Positions 1-5,725 of a DNA stretch of 9,354 bases are shown one piece after another. The stretch comes from an uncultured Planctomycetota bacterium (GTDB taxonomy: Bacteria > Planctomycetota > UBA1135 > GCA-002686595). The DNA lies in the NCBI GenBank assembly GCA_903829565.1, contig CAIKQM010000215.1, positions 1-9,354 on the forward strand, written 5' to 3'. How positions within the stretch are numbered: the first letter of the stretch is position 1; each line of letters opens with the position of its first letter. Made by a program: the position numbers and the translations under genes. The notes under the pieces were generated by a model. The model did not search any database, was not told where the DNA came from, and worked only from the letters and a program-made list of their open reading frames with translations.

Positions 1-470
1 CAGCGCTTGGCATAGGCATCGAGGTCATACAGCTGGTCATCGAGCGCGTGCGCCAGCTCATGCGCCAAGATGACCTTGGCCACACCGCCCGAGAAGCCGC
101 TCATCAAGTAGAAGGTGTCGGAAGCCGGGTCATAGAAGCCGCCGACCTGCTTCTCGAGGATGCCCATGAGCACCTGCTCCAAGTTCATGTCGCCGGGTAC
201 CAAGCCCAAGAGGGCGGCCACGGCTTGGTCGCGCGCCATGCGGCCAGCACTGCTGGTCTCCAGTTGGCGCTTCTTGGCGTACGCCAAGAACTCGGCTTGT
301 CCGGCCAGCTTGACAGTGACGGGCTTGGGGAACTTGGTCCCGCGCAGCGCCTCGACTTGGGCCTGTACCTCGGCGGACACAGCCTGCAGGCGCGCTTGGT
401 CCAGCTCGACGGCCGGTGTGTTGGTGGGGTTCTGAAGCAGAAGCTGGGTGGCGAGGAGGAGTGCTTGCAT
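1..470 (-). CDS. Putative zinc metalloprotease with HELAH motif, N-terminal part (3' end outside window)
   Basis: The reverse strand is open from an ATG at 470 to the window edge, giving 156 complete codons of an unfinished gene. The first residues (MQALLLATQLLLQ) are weakly hydrophobic and could be a short signal peptide or just a helix. Residues 137-146 read HELAHALDDQ, a HExxH zincin signature with H137 and H141 as predicted zinc ligands and E138 as the catalytic base. Just before it lies GGFYDPASDTFYLMSG, and LGLVPGDMNLEQVL sits further upstream. I recall similar spacing in bacterial proteins annotated only as hypothetical with HELTHALQDQ; no function is known to me. The third zinc ligand would lie beyond the window. 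The frame stays open upstream of 470, so a start further out is possible; no clear Shine-Dalgarno precedes 470. The gene is divergent from the lipoprotein gene at 553. I am confident of coding and of the zincin motif, less of export. Confidence 0.8.
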   Translation of the reverse strand, partial: MQALLLATQLLLQNPTNTPAVELDQARLQAVSAEVQAQVEALRGTKFPKPVTVKLAGQAEFLAYAKKRQLETSSAGRMARDQAVAALLGLVPGDMNLEQVLMGILEKQVGGFYDPASDTFYLMSGFSGGVAKVILAHELAHALDDQLYDLDAYAKR

Positions 471-512
471 GGTGCGGGTCGCGCAGCGCGGCTGCGAGGC
501 GTACCATGCTAC

Positions 513-547
513 GCAGTGCTGAGCGCTTCCCGTAGCGCAACCACTGC
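513..547. other. Nested inverted repeat in divergent intergenic region
   Basis: GCAGTG (513-518) pairs with CACTGC (542-547), and inside it GCGCT (523-527) pairs with AGCGC (534-538), leaving a 4x3 internal loop and a 6-nt apical loop. It occupies almost half of the 82-bp gap between the divergent starts at 470 and 553 and ends 5 nt before the TTG start of the lipoprotein gene. It could be an operator for a dimeric regulator or a 5' mRNA hairpin. Such repeats also arise by chance in GC-rich DNA, so the call is tentative. Confidence 0.35.
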
Positions 548-552
548 AAGGC

Positions 553-1122
553 TTGCGCAACATCCGCCCCCCCTTCCCGCGCGTCATCACCACCATGTGC
601 CTGCTGACAGGCTTCTTGGGGGCGTGTGGTCATGGGCACGATTGGAAGGAGCTTCAAGCGCCCACCGTGCCGCGTGACACGAATGACATCGTGGTCGGCG
701 CCTTTGGGGACCTGCAAGGCGAAGGCGGTGTGCGCCTGCGCGCCATGAATGCCGAGCTTGAGCGCTTCAACGCTGCAGGCGGTGCGCGCGGACGCGCGGT
801 GCGCCTCTTGGCCTACGACGATCAAGGTCGCGCCGAAGGCATGCGCGCCGCGCTCGAGCGACTGGTCGACAGCGACAAGGTCGTAGCACTGGTGCCCCTG
901 CACGGCGCGGAACGTGCCCAAGCAGCGGTGCAGCATGCCTCAGGCACTCCGGTTCTAGCCTTGTCAAAAAAACAGGACAGCAGCGCCGACGCCATGGCGC
1001 GTGAGTTGAGTGCGTGGATGACACGCACCAAGACCTACGACAAAGCAGATTTGCAAGCTGCCAGCGACGGACCACCGCCGCTGCCGGATTACAGCATCAA
1101 GCCACCGCCCAAAGCCCCTTAA
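553..1122 (+). CDS. Lipoprotein resembling one lobe of a LivJ-type periplasmic binding protein
   Basis: A 189-aa protein. From the TTG at 553 it begins with an arginine-containing n-region (MRNIRPPFPR), a hydrophobic stretch and the lipobox L-G-A-C with C25, so it is probably a lipoprotein. I prefer TTG over the ATG at 595 because the latter would remove all positive charge; neither has a good Shine-Dalgarno (AAGG at 548-551 is too close). Residues 45-137 match the pattern of branched-chain amino acid binding proteins: IVVGAFGDLQGEGG, AMNAELERFNAAGGARGR, LLAYDDQGRAEG and LVDSDKVVALVPLHG. Known members are about 350-400 aa with two lobes; here the second lobe is absent, replaced by a short polar segment and a proline-rich tail (GPPPLPDYSIKPPPKAP). 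The gene lies 22 bp before the NhaC gene and is probably co-transcribed. It may bind a small ligand, pair with a partner, or be a degenerate remnant; the function is unknown. Confidence 0.75.
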   Translation: MRNIRPPFPRVITTMCLLTGFLGACGHGHDWKELQAPTVPRDTNDIVVGAFGDLQGEGGVRLRAMNAELERFNAAGGARGRAVRLLAYDDQGRAEGMRAALERLVDSDKVVALVPLHGAERAQAAVQHASGTPVLALSKKQDSSADAMARELSAWMTRTKTYDKADLQAASDGPPPLPDYSIKPPPKAP

Positions 1123-1144
1123 TCCAGCACCTCTAGCAAGCGAC

Positions 1145-2605
1145 ATGAACGACCAAGCGTCTCGGCGACCTTCTCTGTGGCTGTCACTGATCCCTGTGAT
1201 CGCTTTGGTGGGCCTGTTGGTGCTGAACGTCCGCATGTTTGATTCTGCGGACAATCAAGTCCCTCTTGCCATCGCGACGGCGATTGCAGCGGCGATCGCC
1301 GTGTGGGGCCTGAAAATGCCGTGGGAAGAGCTCGAAAAAGCGATGTTTCGCTCGATCGGCCAAGCGATGCAAGCCATCGTCATCTTGGCCATCGTCGGCA
1401 TGTTGATCGGCGCGTGGATCCAAGCTGGTGTGGTACCGGCCCTGATCGTGTGGGGCTTGGACTTGATCTCGCCGGCGGTGTTCCTTGTGACCGCGTGCTT
1501 GGTGTGTTGTGTGGTGTCGCTCGCTTCAGGCAGCTCGTGGACCACAGCCGGCACGGTGGGTGTCGCGCTGATGGGTGTCGGCACCACGATGGGCATCTCG
1601 CCCGGTATGGTGGCAGGCGCGATCGTCTCGGGCTCGTACTTTGGCGACAAGATGTCGCCTCTGTCGGACACGACCAATCTGGCGCCGGCAATGGCGGGCT
1701 CGACCTTGATGGAGCACATCCGGCACATGGTGTGGACCGTCACGCCTGCGCTGCTGTTGGCCTTGGGGGCCTATGCAGTGCTGGGTCTCGACGCGCACGC
1801 CCAAGATGCCGAGTCCATGTCGCGCGTCGTGGGTGTCACGCAAGCCCTGCGCGAGAGCTTCACCATCACCCCGTGGCTGCTGCTGCCGCCGGTGTTGGTC
1901 TTGGCGCTCGTGATCCTCAAGAAGCCTGCAATTCCGGCGCTGTTCTTCGGTACCATCACGGCCGTGCTCCTCGGCTTGTGGCTGCAACCGCAAGGAGAAG
2001 CTGGCCTCGTCGCCGAGCTGAAGAGCTACTTCGGCGTGCTGTGGAGCGGCTACGAGCGCGCCTTCGGCAGCAGCGAAGCCCAGCAAGCCGTGGAAGGCCT
2101 GCTGTCCGGCAAGGGCGGCATGAAGGCCATGATGGCCACCATCGCGATCGTGTTCTGCTCGCTGTCCTTTGGCGGCGTGATGGAGCGCAGCGGCATGCTC
2201 GGCACCATCGCCAACTCGATCCTCTCGTTGGTGCGTGGCACCGGTTCGCTCGTTGCAGCGACCATCGTCACGTGCTTCGGCACGAATGTGCTGACTTCGG
2301 ACCAGTACATGGCCATCGTGGTGCCCGGGCGCATGTTCCGCTCGGCCTTCTTGAAGGCGCGCCTGCATCCCAAGAACCTGTCGCGGTGCTTGGAAGACTC
2401 GGGCACTGTGACCAGTGCATTGGTGCCTTGGAACACCTGCGGTGTGCAGATGGCGACGGTGCTCGGTGTCTCGACCATGGCCTATGCGCCGTGGGCCATC
2501 CTCAACTGGGCTTGCCCGCTGGTGTCGATCGCGTATGGCTTCCTCAACATCTCGATGGAGCGCATCAGCGACGAGGACGCGCGTCGTCGTGAAGCCGAAG
2601 GCTAA
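1145..2605 (+). CDS. nhaC: NhaC-family Na+/H+ antiporter
   Basis: A 486-aa polytopic inner-membrane protein of normal length for the NhaC family, which exchanges sodium for protons (some members exchange organic substrates). Two signatures support the family: SGSSWTTAGTVG at about residues 128-139 and GSYFGDKMSPLSDTTNLAP at about 163-181, the latter holding the charged and hydroxyl residues expected in the ion path. Hydrophobic helices recur across the whole length, starting with LSLIPVIALVGLLVL near the N-terminus. A C-terminal counterpart appears as FGTNVLTSDQYMAIVVPG and LEDSGTVTSALVPWNTCG, typical of the internal repeat. The C-terminus is charged (RISDEDARRREAEG). The ATG at 1145 is the natural start, 22 bp after the lipoprotein stop, with no evident Shine-Dalgarno. 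A Na+-coupled amino acid transporter follows at 2687, so sodium cycling is a plausible theme. The family call is firm; whether the substrate is Na+/H+ or a metabolite pair is not shown by sequence. Confidence 0.93.
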   Translation: MNDQASRRPSLWLSLIPVIALVGLLVLNVRMFDSADNQVPLAIATAIAAAIAVWGLKMPWEELEKAMFRSIGQAMQAIVILAIVGMLIGAWIQAGVVPALIVWGLDLISPAVFLVTACLVCCVVSLASGSSWTTAGTVGVALMGVGTTMGISPGMVAGAIVSGSYFGDKMSPLSDTTNLAPAMAGSTLMEHIRHMVWTVTPALLLALGAYAVLGLDAHAQDAESMSRVVGVTQALRESFTITPWLLLPPVLVLALVILKKPAIPALFFGTITAVLLGLWLQPQGEAGLVAELKSYFGVLWSGYERAFGSSEAQQAVEGLLSGKGGMKAMMATIAIVFCSLSFGGVMERSGMLGTIANSILSLVRGTGSLVAATIVTCFGTNVLTSDQYMAIVVPGRMFRSAFLKARLHPKNLSRCLEDSGTVTSALVPWNTCGVQMATVLGVSTMAYAPWAILNWACPLVSIAYGFLNISMERISDEDARRREAEG

Positions 2606-2686
2606 GCGCGCGATCTGCCCCTTGTCAGGTATTTTTGCCTGCCCAGCGTTGCCCTATAGGTGAACGCAGGGCTAGGCTTCCTCCCC

Positions 2687-4309
2687 ATGAGCCAGAAACA
2701 AGAATGGGGCAGCCGCCTCGGCGTGATCCTCGCTGTCGCGGGCTCCGCGGTCGGACTCGGCAACTTCCTGCGCTTCCCGGGGCAGGCGGCCGACAACGGC
2801 GGCGGTGCGTTCATGATCCCCTACTTCGCGGCGCTGATCTTCCTCGGCATCCCGATCGGGTGGGCCGAGTGGACGATGGGCCGCTATGGTGGCCGCAAGG
2901 GCTTCCACTCTGCGCCCGCGATCATGGGCGCCGTGGGCAAGGGCTCGCTGTTCCGCTACCTCGGCATCATCGGCGTGCTGATTCCGCTGGCGGTCAGCTT
3001 CTACTACGTGTTCATCGAAGCGTGGTGCTTGTCCTACGCGCTTGAGTACCTCAAGGCCTTGATCTCTGGTGGCAACGCTCTGGGTATCGATCCTGCGACC
3101 GCCAACGAAGTCCAGACTGCTGCCTCCAAGAGCCACTTTGCCACGACGGTGGGCATGGAGCGCAACGGCGTGCTGTTCGAGGGTGGACTCGCGCCGATCG
3201 TGTGGGTCTTCCTCGGTGTCTTCGCCGTCAACATCTGGCTCGTGATCCGCGGCTTGTCCGGCGGCATCGAGACCTTCTGCAAGTGGGCCATGCCAGCGAT
3301 GGCTGTGTGCGCACTGTTTGTGTTGGTGCGTGTGCTAACGCTGGACTCTCACGGCGATGATCGCTCGGTCTCCGCAGGCCTCGGCTACATGTGGAACCCC
3401 GACTGGGACAAGCTCGCCGATCCCAAGGCCTGGATCGCGGCGGCTGGACAGATCTTCTTCAGCCTGTCGGTTGGCTTCGGCGTGATCATCAACTACGCCT
3501 CGTACATGAAGAAGAAGGACGACCTCGTCCTCTCGGGCCTCACGGCTTCGGCCACGAACGAGCTCTTTGAAGTCGGCTTCGGCGGCATGATCACACTGAC
3601 TGCCGCGGTGGTGTTCCTCGGCGTAGCCGGCACGGCAGAAGCCGTCAGCGGCGGCACCTTCGGCCTGGGCTTCTCGACGCTGCCGATCGTGTTCGCGCAC
3701 ATGCCGCTAGGGAACCTGTTCGGCTTCCTGTGGTTCTTCATGCTGTTCCTGGCGGCGATCACAAGCTCCATCTCGATGTACCAGCCGACGATGGCCTTCT
3801 TGGAAGAGTCGCTCGGCGTGTCGCGCAGGCAAGCGGCCGGCATGGTCGTCGGTTTGGGAGCCATCGGCTCCGGTTGGTGCGTGTGGTTCTCCGGCGGTAT
3901 GACGGCCCTTGGCACCATCGACGACTGGGTGGGCACCTTCTTGATCGTGGTGCTGGCCTTGGTGCAGGTCGTGGCCTTCGGCTGGATCTGGGGCATGGAC
4001 GCCGGCATGAAGGAAGCCCATCACGGCTCCGCCATGCGCATCCCGCGCCTGTTCTGGTTCGTGATCAAGTACGTGGCGCCGCTCTACTTGCTGATCACCA
4101 TCGGGCGCTTCGTGGTCCAGACCCTGCCGGGCTGGATCGAAGGCTTGGGCAAGAACGAGGTGGCGCGCAACTCGGTGCTGCTGATCGGTGCTGTGATCCT
4201 GTTCCTCGTCATCTGCACCGCCATCGGCGTGCGCCGCTGGCGCGCGGCGGGCCTCGATGTGGACGGCGAGCGCCTACCCGACGAAGACCTCCAACAAAGC
4301 AAGAGCTGA
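2687..4309 (+). CDS. LeuT/MetP-like Na+-dependent amino acid transporter (NSS/SNF family)
   Basis: A 540-aa, 12-helix sodium symporter of the neurotransmitter:sodium symporter family. The N-terminus (WGSRLGVILAVAGSAVGLGN followed by FLRFP) and the following QAADNGGGAFMIPYF closely resemble Aquifex LeuT as I recall it. By that alignment the Na1 and Na2 ligands are kept: A21, N26, S259 (LeuT T254) and N291 for Na1; G19, V22, T359 and S360 for Na2. R29 and Y107 (LeuT R30, Y108) are also kept. Substrate-pocket changes are S20 for N21 and M364 for I359. I choose the ATG at 2687; the frame is open back to a GTG at 2660, but those nine residues are not typical of the family and neither start has a Shine-Dalgarno. 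The stop is 3 nt before a 45-codon small membrane protein, the arrangement of MetP with MetS (methionine/alanine uptake). The substrate is likely a neutral amino acid; which one is inference. Confidence 0.95.
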   Translation: MSQKQEWGSRLGVILAVAGSAVGLGNFLRFPGQAADNGGGAFMIPYFAALIFLGIPIGWAEWTMGRYGGRKGFHSAPAIMGAVGKGSLFRYLGIIGVLIPLAVSFYYVFIEAWCLSYALEYLKALISGGNALGIDPATANEVQTAASKSHFATTVGMERNGVLFEGGLAPIVWVFLGVFAVNIWLVIRGLSGGIETFCKWAMPAMAVCALFVLVRVLTLDSHGDDRSVSAGLGYMWNPDWDKLADPKAWIAAAGQIFFSLSVGFGVIINYASYMKKKDDLVLSGLTASATNELFEVGFGGMITLTAAVVFLGVAGTAEAVSGGTFGLGFSTLPIVFAHMPLGNLFGFLWFFMLFLAAITSSISMYQPTMAFLEESLGVSRRQAAGMVVGLGAIGSGWCVWFSGGMTALGTIDDWVGTFLIVVLALVQVVAFGWIWGMDAGMKEAHHGSAMRIPRLFWFVIKYVAPLYLLITIGRFVVQTLPGWIEGLGKNEVARNSVLLIGAVILFLVICTAIGVRRWRAAGLDVDGERLPDEDLQQSKS

Positions 4310-4312
4310 GCC

Positions 4313-4450
4313 ATGACCACCTTCGGATTCCTCTTCATGGTCTCGTCCCTGGTGTTTGTCTGGGGGCTGACGATCTGGTGCTTCAAGAAAGTGCTCACCG
4401 CGCCGCCGGACGACCATGTCGTCAAACCGCCGGATTCGCTTGGCGGCTGA
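4313..4450 (+). CDS. Small single-helix symporter accessory subunit (MetS-like), 45 aa
   Basis: An ATG three bases after the transporter stop opens a 45-codon frame ending in TGA at 4448-4450. The product starts MTTFGFLFMVSSLVFVWGLT, a single membrane helix (about residues 4-23), followed by CFKK and a short proline-rich hydrophilic tail (APPDDHVVKPPDSLGG). This is the architecture of the small subunit of MetP-type sodium symporters (MetS in Corynebacterium, and the 'symporter small accessory protein' annotations), known to be needed for transport in the MetPS system. Position directly behind a LeuT-like transporter, the same strand, near-zero spacing and the helix plus positive-inside KK all fit. 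It is below usual gene-length cut-offs and easily missed. The similarity is of architecture and context; I cannot claim strong sequence identity. A chance ORF with this composition at this position is unlikely. Confidence 0.82.
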   Translation: MTTFGFLFMVSSLVFVWGLTIWCFKKVLTAPPDDHVVKPPDSLGG

Positions 4451-4460
4451 ACGTTAGGCC

Positions 4461-4484
4461 TCGCCGCGCTACGATGTGCGGCGA
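4461..4484 (+). other. Perfect 7-bp hairpin reaching the aminotransferase start codon
   Basis: TCGCCGC (4461-4467) and GCGGCGA (4478-4484) are perfect complements around a 10-nt loop; the last A is the first base of the ATG at 4484. The loop contains TACGAT (4470-4475), which resembles a -10 box, and an out-of-frame ATG at 4474 that opens a 5-codon ORF ending in TAG at 4489-4491, overlapping the real start. The segment could be a promoter for a leaderless transcript or, in a read-through mRNA, a hairpin masking the start. Both readings are inference. Confidence 0.35.
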
Positions 4485-5635
4485 TGTCTAGCCCCACAGC
4501 GACCCCCGTTCTTCGTCCCATCGGTCCTGTCGATCTCGCCGCGGAACGCGCGCAGCTCGGCCCCGCTTTGGAAGAGGCCATGCTGCGCGTCCTGCGCAGC
4601 GGCCAGTACATCCTCGGGCCCGAGGTGGAAGCCTTCGAGAAGAGCTTCGCCGCCTTCTGTGGTGTGCCGCATGCTGGCGTCGCAGTCGCGAACGGCACGG
4701 ACGCGTTGGTCGTCGCGCTGCGCGCAGCCTGCGTGGTGCCCGGTGATCATGTGGTCACGGCACCGTTCACCTTCTTTGCGTCGGCGGGTGCGATCGCGTG
4801 GCTCGGTGCCATTCCGCGCCTCGCGGATGTGGAGCTCGACACAGGCTTGATGGACTTGGACAAGGCCGCGGCCGTGTGCGACAGCAAGACGACAGCGATC
4901 TTGCCGGTGCACCTCTACGGCCAGATGGTCGACATGAAGGGCTATCGCGCGCTGTGCGACAAGCGCGGCATCTCGCTGGTCGAGGACTGTGCGCAAAGCC
5001 ACGGTGCTTCACGCGATGGTGTCAACTGCGGCCAACTCGGCGATGCAGCCGCGTTCAGCTTCTACCCGACGAAGAACTTGGGTGCCTGCGGCGAAGGCGG
5101 CATGGTGCTCTCACGGCATGAGAAGGTCGTGGCCAAAGCGCGGCGCGTGCGTGAGCACGGTTCGCCGGTGCGCTACACGCACACGGAGCTGGGCACCAAC
5201 TCGCGCATGCAAGGCCTGCAAGGCGCTGCGTTGAACTGCAAACTGCCGTACCTCGCAGGTTGGAATGCGCGCCGGGCTGCGATCGCCGCGCGCTACGACG
5301 CCGCGTTGAAGGGCACGAAGAGCGTGTTGCCCTTGGTGCGTCGTCCCAACAGCGTGCATGTGTACCACCAGTACACGGTGCGCATTGTCGGTGATGTCAC
5401 GCGCGAAGCGGTGCTCGAACGCCTCAAGGCGCAGCAGATTTTCGCGCAGATTCACTACCCCTCGCCGGTGCACCTGCAAGAAGCGGCCAAGCCTTGGGGC
5501 TACGGCCCCGGTGACTTCCCGAACGCAGAGCGCCTCGCCAAGGAAGTGGTGTGTTTGCCGGTGCATCCGTTCCTCACGGATGCGGAGGTCGATCGCGTGG
5601 CCGAGCAGTTGATGCTGGCTGCGGACGGTCGCTGA
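4484..5635 (+). CDS. DegT/DnrJ/EryC1/StrS family PLP-dependent sugar aminotransferase
   Basis: A 383-aa protein of typical family length. These fold-type I enzymes transfer an amino group (usually from glutamate) to a keto sugar bound to a nucleotide, feeding amino sugars into surface polysaccharides or glycans. Visible landmarks: SGQYILGPEVEAFE at 39-52, the phosphate-binding NGTDALVVAL at 70-79, ITS-type region APFTFFASAGAI at 93-104, LPVHLYGQ at 140-147, LVEDCAQSHGA at 165-175 with D168 contacting the pyridine nitrogen, and FSFYPTKNLGACGEGG at 191-206 with K197 as the PLP Schiff-base lysine. LGTNSRMQGLQGAAL and the late IHYPSPVHLQ also fit. The active site looks intact. The start at 4484 lies 33 bp after the small subunit stop. 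No other sugar-nucleotide genes are nearby, so the sugar cannot be named; WbpE/FdtB/QdtB-like enzymes are the nearest type. It may be co-transcribed with the transporter or have its own promoter. Confidence 0.94.
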   Translation: MSSPTATPVLRPIGPVDLAAERAQLGPALEEAMLRVLRSGQYILGPEVEAFEKSFAAFCGVPHAGVAVANGTDALVVALRAACVVPGDHVVTAPFTFFASAGAIAWLGAIPRLADVELDTGLMDLDKAAAVCDSKTTAILPVHLYGQMVDMKGYRALCDKRGISLVEDCAQSHGASRDGVNCGQLGDAAAFSFYPTKNLGACGEGGMVLSRHEKVVAKARRVREHGSPVRYTHTELGTNSRMQGLQGAALNCKLPYLAGWNARRAAIAARYDAALKGTKSVLPLVRRPNSVHVYHQYTVRIVGDVTREAVLERLKAQQIFAQIHYPSPVHLQEAAKPWGYGPGDFPNAERLAKEVVCLPVHPFLTDAEVDRVAEQLMLAADGR

Positions 5636-5638
5636 ACG

Positions 5639-5657
5639 GTGCCCGCCTCGCGGGCGC
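5639..5657 (+). terminator. GC-rich hairpin after aminotransferase gene, possible terminator
   Basis: Starting 3 nt after the stop at 5633-5635, GCCCGC (5641-5646) and GCGGGC (5650-5655) pair around a CTC loop; G5639-C5657 and a T-G wobble extend the stem to 8 bp. The nearest T-run (5676-5680) is about 18 nt downstream, not adjacent, so an intrinsic terminator is plausible but not textbook. It suggests that the EF-hand gene is transcribed separately. Confidence 0.4.
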
Positions 5658-5725
5658 AGAGTCACGCACGGAAAGTTTTTCCTCGCGCTGCCAGCAGTAT
5701 CGAGTCGACAAGACCCATCGCCATC

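Noticed and set aside
48..677. Plus-strand 209-codon frame at the left end
   Set aside because: It lies opposite the HELAH metalloprotease, crosses the divergent spacer and runs into the lipoprotein gene.
1303..2592. 429-codon plus-strand frame inside the NhaC gene
   Set aside because: Arg/His-rich translation with no motif, in an alternative frame of a clear NhaC protein.
2626..2641. Hairpin CAGGTA-TTTT-TGCCTG after the NhaC gene
   Set aside because: The T-run is in the loop rather than after the stem, so it does not look like an intrinsic terminator; a short stem with a wobble pair can be chance.
2660..2686. Upstream GTG start for the LeuT-like transporter
   Set aside because: The nine added residues are not family-like, and the ATG at 2687 starts where such transporters usually start.
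5670..5682. Inverted repeat GGAAA-GTT-TTTCC upstream of the EF-hand gene
   Set aside because: Too short to support an operator or terminator call by itself.
5639..5725. Upstream start for the EF-hand protein
   Set aside because: It would bury the signal peptide behind 29 residues and place the GTG inside the hairpin following the aminotransferase gene.
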